Assembly: GCF_028618695.1 (NCBI RefSeq)
Contig: NZ_JAQIVI010000525.1
Coordinates: forward strand, 1 to 7,444
Direction: 5' to 3'
DNA length: 7,444 bases
Source: Natrinema soli
GTDB lineage: Archaea; Halobacteriota; Halobacteria; Halobacteriales; Natrialbaceae
The position numbers and the translations under genes were made by a program. Every line of letters begins with the position of its first letter. The stretch's first letter is position 1. Of the stretch, positions 1-5,903 are shown piece after piece. Below the pieces are notes generated by a model. That model had not been told where the DNA came from. It made no database searches and saw only the letters and a program-made list of their open reading frames with translations.

Positions 1-1304
1 TCGACGCACTGCGAGCTGCGATGCCGGACGTCAGTCTCGCGAACATGCCCGACCACGACCGTCAGCACCTCGAGGGCGGGCTGGTCGGCTTCCTGGCCTA
101 CGACGCGGTCTACGACCTCTGGCTCGAGGAGGTCGGCTGCGAGCGGCCCGACTCGCGGTTCCCGGACGCGCAGTTTCTCCTGACGACGAAGACGCTGGCG
201 TTCGACGAGCGCGACGGCACGCTCTCGCTGGTCTTCACGCCCGTGCTCGAGGCCGACGACGACCCGGACGAGATCTACGACGCGCTCCGGGACGAAGCCG
301 CTGCGGTGGCGGCAACGCTGCGCGAGGCCGACCGGCCCGAGACGGGCGGGTTCGTCCGCGAAGACGAAATCTCGGGTTCCAAGGCGGAGTACGAGGAGAG
401 CGTCCGTCGAGCCAAAGAGCACGTCCTCGACGGGGATATCTATCAGGGCGTCATCTCCCGGACGCGGGAACTCCACGGCGAGGTCGATCCGCTCGGCTTC
501 TACGAGGCGATGCGGGACGTGAACCCGTCGCCGTACATGTACCTGCTCGATCACGACGAGCTCACCGTCGTCGGCGCCAGCCCCGAGACGCTGATCTCCG
601 TCCGCGGGCGCGAGGTTATGTCCAACCCCATCGCCGGCACCTGCGACCGCGGCTCGAGCCCCGTCGAGGACCGCCGCCTCGCGGGCGAGATGCTGGCCGA
701 CGGGAAGGAACGCGCCGAACACACGATGCTGGTCGATCTCGCGCGAAACGACGTTCGCCGGGTCTCGGAGCCGGGATCGGTCCGCGTCGACGAGTTCATG
801 AACGTCCTCAAGTACAGCCACGTCCAGCACATCGAGTCGACGGTGACTGGCGAACTGGCCGCCGACTCGGATGTTGCCGAACCGCGTTCGGCAAGCCGGA
901 AGACGGCGTCTCCCGACGCCTTCGACGCGACGCGAGCGGCCTTCCCCGCTGGCACCCTCTCGGGCGCGCCGAAGATCCGGGCGATGGAGATCATCGACGA
1001 CCTCGAGTCCGACCCCCGCGGTCTCTACGGCGGCGGCGTCGGCTACTACTCGTGGACCGGCGACGCGGACTTCGCGATCGTCATTCGAACGGCGACAGTG
1101 GAAGACGAGGGTGATCAAGATCGGATTACGGTCCAGGCCGGCGCGGGCCTCGTCGCCGACAGCGATCCCACCGCCGAGTACGAGGAGACCGAGCAGAAAA
1201 TGGGCGGCGTCCTCGCCGCGCTCGAGAAGATCGAATTGCCGGCCAGTGACGATGACTCGAGTCCGGACGACGAACCCGACGCGACGGCGGAGGTGAGCCG
1301 ATGA
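1..1304 (+). CDS. trpE: Anthranilate synthase component I (TrpE), 5' end outside the window
   Basis: This is the chorismate-binding subunit of anthranilate synthase, which converts chorismate to anthranilate in the first committed step of tryptophan synthesis, using ammonia supplied by TrpG. The frame is open from base 3, so the ATG at 21 is probably internal; roughly 90-110 N-terminal residues, including the usual tryptophan feedback site, lie outside. Seen in order: SPETL, PIAGT (627-641; the Ala is typical of anthranilate synthase, where aminodeoxychorismate synthases have Lys), EHTMLVDLARND (717-752), the YSHVQHIES region, FPAGTLSGAPK (942-974), GGGVGYYSWTGDADFAIVIR from 1029, and QAGAG...EYEETEQK near 1134-1200 with Mg-binding acidic residues. 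The C-terminal 20 residues are acidic and unconserved in appearance. An apparent insertion of about 15-19 residues lies at 858-914, between VTGEL and DAFDATRAAFPAG. The stop overlaps the trpG start. In Haloferax volcanii trpE follows trpD and trpF, so those may lie upstream. Confidence 0.95.
   Translation, partial: DALRAAMPDVSLANMPDHDRQHLEGGLVGFLAYDAVYDLWLEEVGCERPDSRFPDAQFLLTTKTLAFDERDGTLSLVFTPVLEADDDPDEIYDALRDEAAAVAATLREADRPETGGFVREDEISGSKAEYEESVRRAKEHVLDGDIYQGVISRTRELHGEVDPLGFYEAMRDVNPSPYMYLLDHDELTVVGASPETLISVRGREVMSNPIAGTCDRGSSPVEDRRLAGEMLADGKERAEHTMLVDLARNDVRRVSEPGSVRVDEFMNVLKYSHVQHIESTVTGELAADSDVAEPRSASRKTASPDAFDATRAAFPAGTLSGAPKIRAMEIIDDLESDPRGLYGGGVGYYSWTGDADFAIVIRTATVEDEGDQDRITVQAGAGLVADSDPTAEYEETEQKMGGVLAALEKIELPASDDDSSPDDEPDATAEVSR
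874..894. repeat. Perfect 9-base inverted repeat inside trpE
   Basis: Arms TTGCCGAAC (874-882) and GTTCGGCAA (886-894) are separated by the loop CGC. The repeat lies in the apparent insertion of trpE and would form a compact hairpin in the mRNA. Confidence 0.8.
905..920. repeat. 6-base inverted repeat with 4-base loop inside trpE
   Basis: GGCGTC (905-910) and GACGCC (915-920) flank TCCC. It lies 11 bases after the 874-894 hairpin. The overlapping AGACG-G-CGTCT at 901-911 is an alternative shorter dyad. Confidence 0.65.
1289..1296 (+). promoter_or_regulatory. Shine-Dalgarno sequence of trpG
   Basis: GGAGGTGA lies inside the end of trpE, four bases before the ATG at 1301. It matches the anti-Shine-Dalgarno end of archaeal 16S rRNA perfectly. 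Together with the ATGA overlap it indicates translational coupling, and it favours 1301 as the trpG start over the in-frame ATG at 1376. Confidence 0.85.
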
Positions 1305-1957
1305 GCGCGACCACGACCGACGAGACGGACGCCGTTACGGATGGAGATGAGAACGGGAACAGGGGCGCGGACCCGATGACGGTCCTGTTCGTCGACAACT
1401 ACGACTCCTTTACGTACAACCTCGTCGAGTACGTCAGCCAACTGCCCGGCACCGAAACCGAGGTCCTGAAGAATACGGCCTCGCTCGAGGCCGTGCGCGC
1501 CGTCGATCCCGACGCGATCGTTATCAGTCCGGGGCCGGGTCATCCGAAAAACGACCGCGATGTCGGCGTCACGATGGACGTGCTCCGGGAGATCAGCCCC
1601 GACGTGCCGACGCTCGGCGTCTGTCTCGGCCTCGAGGCCGCCGTCTACGAGTACGGCGGGACGATCGGCCGTGCCCCCGAACCGATCCACGGGAAGGCCT
1701 CCGCGGTGGACCACGACGGCGGCGGCGTCTTCGACGGCCTCGAGCAGGGCTTTCGCGCCGGCCGGTATCACTCGCTGATCGCGACCGAGGTCCCCGACTG
1801 TTTCGAGGTGTCGGCGACCGCGGAACACGGGGAGCGGACGCTCGTGATGGGCGTGCGCCACCGCGAGCATCACCTCGAGTGCGTCCAGTTCCATCCGGAA
1901 AGCGTGCTCACGGCCGTCGGACACGATATCATCGAAAACTTCCTCGAGTCGGTCTGA
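1301..1957 (+). CDS. trpG: Anthranilate synthase component II, glutamine amidotransferase (TrpG)
   Basis: This class I glutamine amidotransferase hydrolyses glutamine and passes ammonia to TrpE in the cytoplasm. The 218 residues show the N-terminal strand TVLFVDNYDSFTYNL (27-41), ISPGPGHP (75-82), the nucleophile elbow GVCLG with Cys108, RYHSL (155-159), and QFHPESVL with the remaining catalytic residues His198 and Glu200. HGKAS at 130-134 is also typical of TrpG/PabA. The nucleophile elbow is followed by Leu111-Glu112 where most bacterial homologues have His-Gln. The core begins near Met26; residues 1-25 are an acidic, low-complexity extension, but the perfect Shine-Dalgarno sequence at 1289-1296 supports the ATG at 1301. 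The gene overlaps trpE by four bases (ATGA), so the subunits are probably made in coupled fashion. A PabA role in folate synthesis is possible for such proteins, but the TrpE partner argues for tryptophan. Confidence 0.95.
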   Translation: MSATTTDETDAVTDGDENGNRGADPMTVLFVDNYDSFTYNLVEYVSQLPGTETEVLKNTASLEAVRAVDPDAIVISPGPGHPKNDRDVGVTMDVLREISPDVPTLGVCLGLEAAVYEYGGTIGRAPEPIHGKASAVDHDGGGVFDGLEQGFRAGRYHSLIATEVPDCFEVSATAEHGERTLVMGVRHREHHLECVQFHPESVLTAVGHDIIENFLESV

Positions 1958-2023
1958 GCGGCGGACCGACCGCGTGCTGCGGCAGGGGTGTTCCGAGCGC
2001 GAACAGCGCGGGACGCCGGCGGT

Positions 2024-2212
2024 CTAGAACGGCAGAAACGACAGGTCGGTGAACCCGGCGGCATAAAGTCCGGCGAGGACGACGGCGGCCACGATGCCGA
2101 TGCGGACGGCCAGTTTGATCGCGATTTTGATTGCGACGACGGCGACGGCGAAGGCAGCCAGTCCGGCCAGTACGAGGAGGATCGTCGGCCCCGATGTCAG
2201 TGCTTCGATCAT
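2024..2212 (-). CDS. Small hydrophobic membrane protein, function unknown
   Basis: I do not recognise a named family with confidence. From the ATG at 2212 the protein has 62 residues: a short polar N-terminus (MIEALTSG), then two apparent membrane segments at about residues 9-29 (Ala, Val and Leu rich) and 36-53. They are separated by a short basic turn with Lys29, Lys33 and Arg37, and the protein ends in FTDLSFLPF. The pattern suggests a helical hairpin in the cytoplasmic membrane with the basic loop inside. The frame is open upstream to a possible start at 2350, but the extension (Arg, Ser and His rich) does not look haloarchaeal, and a TATA-like stretch about 30 bases before 2212 fits a leaderless transcript starting near that ATG. 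The gene converges on trpG, 66 bases away, and is divergent from nrdJ. The stop codon is part of one of only two CTAG sites seen in the window. Confidence 0.65.
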   Translation of the reverse strand: MIEALTSGPTILLVLAGLAAFAVAVVAIKIAIKLAVRIGIVAAVVLAGLYAAGFTDLSFLPF

Positions 2213-2238
2213 ATGCGACCCCGCGTGCTGCAGGGACG

Positions 2239-2246
2239 TAATCTTT
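2239..2246 (-). promoter_or_regulatory. Possible TATA box of the small membrane-protein gene
   Basis: On the minus strand the sequence reads AAAGATTA, centred about 30 bases upstream of the ATG at 2212. That spacing suits a leaderless haloarchaeal mRNA. The match to the consensus is weak. Confidence 0.3.
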
Positions 2247-2260
2247 CTGGATATCATGAA

Positions 2261-2293
2261 TGACTCTCGACAGTGACTGACTCGAACAGTGAC
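2261..2293. repeat. Imperfect tandem repeat, units of 17 and 16 bases
   Basis: TGACTCTCGACAGTGAC (2261-2277) is followed directly by TGACTCGAACAGTGAC (2278-2293). The units differ by one missing base and about two substitutions. The repeat lies 49-81 bases upstream of the ATG at 2212, so it could be a pair of regulator sites, or a simple local duplication. Confidence 0.7.
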
Positions 2294-2317
2294 CGGATCG
2301 AGCGGCGCTGTCCGGTC
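2291..2317. repeat. Perfect 7-base inverted repeat
   Basis: GACCGGA (2291-2297) and TCCGGTC (2311-2317) flank a 13-base loop. It overlaps the end of the tandem repeat at 2261-2293 and is followed by the 10-base palindrome GATTCGAATC at 2321-2330. No T tract follows, so it is not an obvious terminator. Confidence 0.6.
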
Positions 2318-2384
2318 GACGATTCGAATCACTCTGAAAGAGAAAATCACACGAATGCGACGGGTTCTCGTCGTTTACACTCAC

Positions 2385-2402
2385 TTTCAGTCCGGTCTGA
2401 AA
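2385..2402. promoter_or_regulatory. 18-base dyad, possible operator
   Basis: TTTCAGTCCGGTCTGAAA is palindromic except for one base pair on each side of the central CCGG. A further half-site, CTGAAAG, occurs at 2334-2340. The symmetry and length suit a dimeric winged-helix repressor; no regulator is identified. Confidence 0.45.
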
Positions 2403-2502
2403 ATCGTTAAGGCGGTCGGCCACGTAGGACGTAGTGACCAGAAAGACGGCCGTTTCGGCGGTCGTGAGAGAACACAGAAACGATAGGTTACAGAGACATC
2501 TT

Positions 2503-2518
2503 TGCAACCAAATTTGCA
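2503..2518. promoter_or_regulatory. TGCAA-N6-TTGCA dyad upstream of the nrdJ TATA box
   Basis: TGCAACCAAATTTGCA is an inverted repeat with 5-base arms, placed 33 bases before the TATA-like box at 2552-2558. It can also be read as two direct TTTGCA copies (2501-2506 and 2513-2518). It does not match the NrdR box as I know it from bacteria. An activator or repressor site for nrdJ is an inference. Confidence 0.4.
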
Positions 2519-2551
2519 GTAGTACAAGAAAAGTAGGACAACAACACCACG

Positions 2552-2558
2552 TTTTATG
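2552..2558 (+). promoter_or_regulatory. Candidate TATA box of nrdJ
   Basis: TTTTATG in an AT-rich stretch is the best archaeal TATA-like element before nrdJ. With usual archaeal spacing, transcription would begin near 2580-2585, leaving a leader of about 80 bases before the ATG at 2665. No AT-rich box lies at leaderless distance from that ATG. A weaker alternative is TTACGAA near 2585. Confidence 0.5.
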
Positions 2559-2650
2559 ATGGATGCATGAATACCGAACCTTCGTTACGAATGATGAGAG
2601 CAACGACCCGGATTGACGCCAGAATCGGTGTGCGCCAGCGGTGTAACGAC

Positions 2651-2654
2651 GAGG
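2651..2654 (+). promoter_or_regulatory. Possible Shine-Dalgarno sequence of nrdJ
   Basis: GAGG ends 10 bases before the ATG at 2665. The match is only four bases and the spacing is slightly long. An in-frame TAA at 2644-2646 excludes a start further upstream than that, which supports 2665. Confidence 0.35.
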
Positions 2655-2664
2655 CGATTCGCGC

Positions 2665-5600
2665 ATGAGCGATGTCGAGCTCTCCGCGGCGGATCTGACG
2701 CTCCCGATCAAGCGCTCCGACGGGGACACCTTGGCGGAGCGATTGACAGAGAACGCCTACGAGAACATTCTGCCGGCCCGCTATCTGCGGAAGGACGCCA
2801 ACGGCGATCTGATCGAGACGCAAGAGGACCTCTTCGATCGCGTCGGCACGAACATCGCGCTGGCCGAAGCCGTCTACGAGGCCGAGAAGCGCGACCTCGA
2901 GATCACGGTCACGCCCGACCAGCTGAAGCCAGACCACCCGCGACGGGACGAGCTCGTCGCGGAAGTTTTCGGTGAGGGAGTTACCGCCGAAGACGATGTC
3001 GAGACGGTCCTGACCGAACGGAACGTCAACAAGTTCGCCTACGACACGATCGTACCCGAACTCCCCGACGAGGTACGCGACCACGTCGAGGACGTCGCCG
3101 AGACCTTTACGGACGGAATGGAGTCGCTCTCCTTTATGCCGAACTCGCCGACCCTGATGAACGCCGGGAACGAGCTCCAGCAGCTCTCGGCCTGTTTCGT
3201 CATGAGTCCCGACGACGACCTCTCGGACATCCACGAGACCGCCAAGAAGGCGGCCGAAGTCTTCCAGTCCGGCGGCGGCGTCGGCTACGGCTTCTGGCAG
3301 CTCCGACCCTACGGCGACTCGGTCGGCTCGACCGGCGGCATCGCGTCGGGCCCGATCACCTTTATGCGGACCTACGACCAGCTCTGCGAGACCATCGCGC
3401 AGGGCGGGACCCGCCGCGGTGCCCAGATGGGCATCATGCGCGTCTCCCACCCCGACGTCATCGAGTTTATCCACGCCAAGAACAAGGACGTCTCGCTCGC
3501 TCACACGCTGCGGCTGAACGACCCGGACGACTACACCTACACCACCTTCTCGGAGGCGCTCGAGGAGGCCCGCGACCTCATCGACGAGGACGGACGCGTC
3601 CCCAAGCACCTGCGTAACGCCGTCGAGGGCCACCTCTCGAACTTCAACATCTCCGTCGGCGTCACTGACGGCTTCATGGAAGCGGTCCAGAACGACGAGG
3701 AGTACACCTTCACCAACCCGCGGACCGAGGAGCCCCACATCGCCACCGAGGAGACCAAGGAGATGTACAGTCGGTACGACCTCGGCGAGCACGTCGAGGT
3801 CGGCGAACCCCTTTCGGTCCCCGCGGAACTCGTCTGGGAGCGCATCGTCCAGGGCGCCCACGAGAACGGCGAACCGGGCGTCATCTACCTCGAGCGAGTG
3901 AACAAGGAGCACTCCTTCGACGTCGAGAAGCAGGACGACCACCGAATGCTCGCGACGAACCCCTGTGGCGAACAGCCCCTCGAGGAGTACGAGGCCTGTA
4001 ACCTCGGCCACATCAACCTCTCGACGCTGGCGGACCTCGACGCGCCCGACTGGCGCGTCTGGTCCGACGAGCACGGCGACGAGTACGACTCGCAGGAAGC
4101 GGCCGTCGCGGCCTTCCTCGAAGAAGCCATCGACTTCGAGGAGTTCGACGAGCGAATCGAGTACGGCACGCGCTTTTTGGAGAACGTCGTCACGATGTCG
4201 GACTTCCCGGTCGAGGAGATCGAGGAGAAGGTCCGCGACATGCGCAAGATCGGGCTGGGCGTCATGGGCCTGGCCCAGCTGTACGTTCAGCTCGGGATCA
4301 AGTACGGCAGCGAGGAGGGCAACGAGGTCGCCAGCCAGCTGATGACCCACATCAACCACGGCGCGAAGGCGACGAGCCACGAACTCGCCCGAGAGCGCGG
4401 CTCGTTCAACGACTGGAACGAGTCGAAGTACGCGACCCCGACCGAGTACCGCGAGTGGTTCGAGCGCCAGACCGGTGAGTCCGCCGACGACTGGGAAGAC
4501 GGCTTCCCGATCCGCAACCACAACGTCACGACCATCGCCCCGACCGGAACGACCTCGATGGTCGGCAACACGACGGGCGGCTGTGAACCGATCTACAACG
4601 TCGCCTACTACAAGAACGTCACCGACGACGTGCAGGGCGACGAGATGCTCGTCGAGTTCGACGACTACTTCCTCCGCGTCCTGGAGGACAACGACATCGA
4701 CATCGACGCGGTCAAGGAAGAAGCCGAGGAGCAGATGGCGACGAACCAGTTCGACGGCGTCGAGGGCCTCTCGACCGTTCCTGACGCGATCGGCGAACTG
4801 TTCGTCATCACGTCGGACGTCTCGGCGAAACAGCACGCAGCGGTGCAGTGTGCCTGCCAGAACGGCGTCGATTCGGCCATCTCGAAGACGGTCAACGCGC
4901 CCAACGATTCCACGCTCGAGGACGCCAAGGAGGTCTTCGAGTGGGTCTACGAGAACGGCGGCAAGGGCGTCACCTACTACCGCGACGGCACCCGATCGAA
5001 GCAGGTGCTGACGACGCGCGCCGACAATGCCGACTTCGCCGACGAGACCGAGGCCGCACAGGCCCTGGTCGAACAGATCGACGAGATCTTCGGCGGTCTC
5101 GAGGCCTTCCTCGAGAGCCAGGAAGTCCAGGACGTCCTCGCGGAGGACGTCGACTCGCTGCTCGGCGACAGTCGCCAGCCGGTTCAGATCGACTTCACCG
5201 AGAAGCGCGAGCGGCCCGACGCGCTGCAGGGCGTCAGCCAGCGCATCGACACCGGCTACGGGAAGATCTACGTGACGATCAACGAGGATCCCGAGACCGG
5301 TCAGCCGTTCGAACTGTTCGCGAACATCGGCCACTCCGGTGGGTTCACGAACTCCTTCACCGAGGCGCTGGCGAAGGTCATCTCGACCTCGCTGCGTTCG
5401 GGCGTCGACCCCGAGGAGATCGTCGACGAACTCTGTGGCACTCGCTCGCCGAAGGTGGCCTGGGACAAGGGCGAACAGATTCAGTCCATCCCCGACGCCA
5501 TCGGCACCGCGATGCGCCGGTACCTCGCGAACGAGATCGACAAGCCGTACCCGAAACAGCAGACGCTCGAGGAGTCGGCCGACGCGGACCTCAGTGAGTA

Positions 5601-5799
5601 CGACGGGCCCGAGACCGACGGCGGCGCGGCCGCCGCGGAGGGCGGTGCGTCTGCGGATGCGAACGCCGACGCTGACGACGCGACGCAGGACCTCATCGAC
5701 GCCGGCGAGTCGCCGGAGTGTCCCGACTGTGGCTCGCTCGCGCTCGAGTTCAGCGAAGGCTGCAAAACCTGCAATAGCTGCGGCTGGTCGGAATGCTGA
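2665..5799 (+). CDS. nrdJ: Adenosylcobalamin-dependent (class II) ribonucleotide reductase
   Basis: This cytoplasmic enzyme reduces ribonucleotides to deoxyribonucleotides, using a thiyl radical generated from coenzyme B12, and so works without an oxygen-dependent radical subunit. The 1044 residues show NSPTLMNAG (160-168), LSACF with Cys177, GGGVGYGFW (203-211), GGIASGPI (224-231), NPCGEQ with Asn432, radical Cys434 and Glu436, Cys445 in EACNLGHINL, IGLGVMGLA, and PTGTTS (626-631). Cys177 and Cys445 are the expected redox pair; the 11-residue spacing of Cys434 and Cys445 is the same as Cys322 and Cys333 of the Thermotoga maritima enzyme. No ATP-cone is evident at the N-terminus. An acidic, mostly helical linker (about 787-845) precedes a TSCPD-type domain (about 850-965). 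A low-complexity Ala/Asp/Gly linker (about 970-1015) leads to a Cys-rich tail with Cys1019, 1022, 1033, 1036, 1039 and 1044, likely for Zn binding and re-reduction of the active site. An in-frame TAA at 2644-2646 limits the start to 2665. A T-rich terminator candidate follows. Confidence 0.96.
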   Translation: MSDVELSAADLTLPIKRSDGDTLAERLTENAYENILPARYLRKDANGDLIETQEDLFDRVGTNIALAEAVYEAEKRDLEITVTPDQLKPDHPRRDELVAEVFGEGVTAEDDVETVLTERNVNKFAYDTIVPELPDEVRDHVEDVAETFTDGMESLSFMPNSPTLMNAGNELQQLSACFVMSPDDDLSDIHETAKKAAEVFQSGGGVGYGFWQLRPYGDSVGSTGGIASGPITFMRTYDQLCETIAQGGTRRGAQMGIMRVSHPDVIEFIHAKNKDVSLAHTLRLNDPDDYTYTTFSEALEEARDLIDEDGRVPKHLRNAVEGHLSNFNISVGVTDGFMEAVQNDEEYTFTNPRTEEPHIATEETKEMYSRYDLGEHVEVGEPLSVPAELVWERIVQGAHENGEPGVIYLERVNKEHSFDVEKQDDHRMLATNPCGEQPLEEYEACNLGHINLSTLADLDAPDWRVWSDEHGDEYDSQEAAVAAFLEEAIDFEEFDERIEYGTRFLENVVTMSDFPVEEIEEKVRDMRKIGLGVMGLAQLYVQLGIKYGSEEGNEVASQLMTHINHGAKATSHELARERGSFNDWNESKYATPTEYREWFERQTGESADDWEDGFPIRNHNVTTIAPTGTTSMVGNTTGGCEPIYNVAYYKNVTDDVQGDEMLVEFDDYFLRVLEDNDIDIDAVKEEAEEQMATNQFDGVEGLSTVPDAIGELFVITSDVSAKQHAAVQCACQNGVDSAISKTVNAPNDSTLEDAKEVFEWVYENGGKGVTYYRDGTRSKQVLTTRADNADFADETEAAQALVEQIDEIFGGLEAFLESQEVQDVLAEDVDSLLGDSRQPVQIDFTEKRERPDALQGVSQRIDTGYGKIYVTINEDPETGQPFELFANIGHSGGFTNSFTEALAKVISTSLRSGVDPEEIVDELCGTRSPKVAWDKGEQIQSIPDAIGTAMRRYLANEIDKPYPKQQTLEESADADLSEYDGPETDGGAAAAEGGASADANADADDATQDLIDAGESPECPDCGSLALEFSEGCKTCNSCGWSEC

Positions 5800-5838
5800 G
5801 CACTGAGTAGGACCGTTTCGACGCTGTCGCTTCTGCCG

Positions 5839-5847
5839 TTTTTCTCG
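5839..5847 (+). terminator. T-rich candidate terminator of nrdJ
   Basis: TTTTTCTCG begins 39 bases after the nrdJ stop. Archaeal termination needs mainly a U-rich tract, so this five-T run in GC-rich DNA is a plausible stop. No strong hairpin precedes it. Confidence 0.45.
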
Positions 5848-5895
5848 CCTTCGTATTCTCCCCTCGCGTTTCCGTCGCTGAGCTGCGGGAACACC

Positions 5896-5903
5896 ACACT
5901 TAG
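5896..5903 (+). promoter_or_regulatory. Possible TATA-like box of the zinc-finger gene
   Basis: ACACTTAG lies about 29 bases before the ATG at 5929, a distance that would give a leaderless mRNA. The dyad CACCG-TC-CGGTG (5904-5915) lies directly after it. The consensus match is moderate. Confidence 0.35.

Larger units (their letters stand above)
2213..2664. other. Gene-free divergent intergenic region before nrdJ
   Basis: These 452 bases separate the divergent small membrane-protein gene from nrdJ. The region is visibly richer in A and T than its neighbours. The short frames in it encode basic, low-quality peptides unlike haloarchaeal proteins, so I call no gene. It holds a tandem repeat (2261-2293), a 7-base inverted repeat (2291-2317), the palindrome GATTCGAATC (2321-2330), a 5-base hairpin (2358-2373), an 18-base dyad (2385-2402), a TGCAA-N6-TTGCA dyad (2503-2518), a TATA-like box (2552-2558) and a dyad TTCGT-T-ACGAA (2581-2591). 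No cobalamin-riboswitch core could be recognised. Confidence 0.8.

Noticed and set aside
1115..1924. 269-codon minus-strand frame opposite trpG and the end of trpE
   Set aside because: It is antisense to conserved TrpE/TrpG motifs, His/Arg rich, and has no family features.
1958..2023. Terminator between the convergent trpG and small membrane-protein genes
   Set aside because: There are weak stems (CCGC/GCGG at 1970-1982, TGTTC/GAACA at 1989-2005) but no T tract on either strand.
2289..2486. 65-codon plus-strand frame in the intergenic region
   Set aside because: The product would be strongly basic with no hydrophobic core or motif, it spans several dyads, and it has no convincing promoter or ribosome site.
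2213..2664. Cobalamin riboswitch before the B12-dependent nrdJ
   Set aside because: I looked for a B12-box-like core and supporting stems. GGCCACG near 2418 is only a superficial likeness, and the element is not known to be typical of haloarchaea.
1929..2729. 266-codon minus-strand frame across the intergenic region
   Set aside because: Its composition (Cys, Arg, Ser, Trp mix) is unlike a haloarchaeal protein, and it overlaps trpG, nrdJ and the better small gene in another frame.
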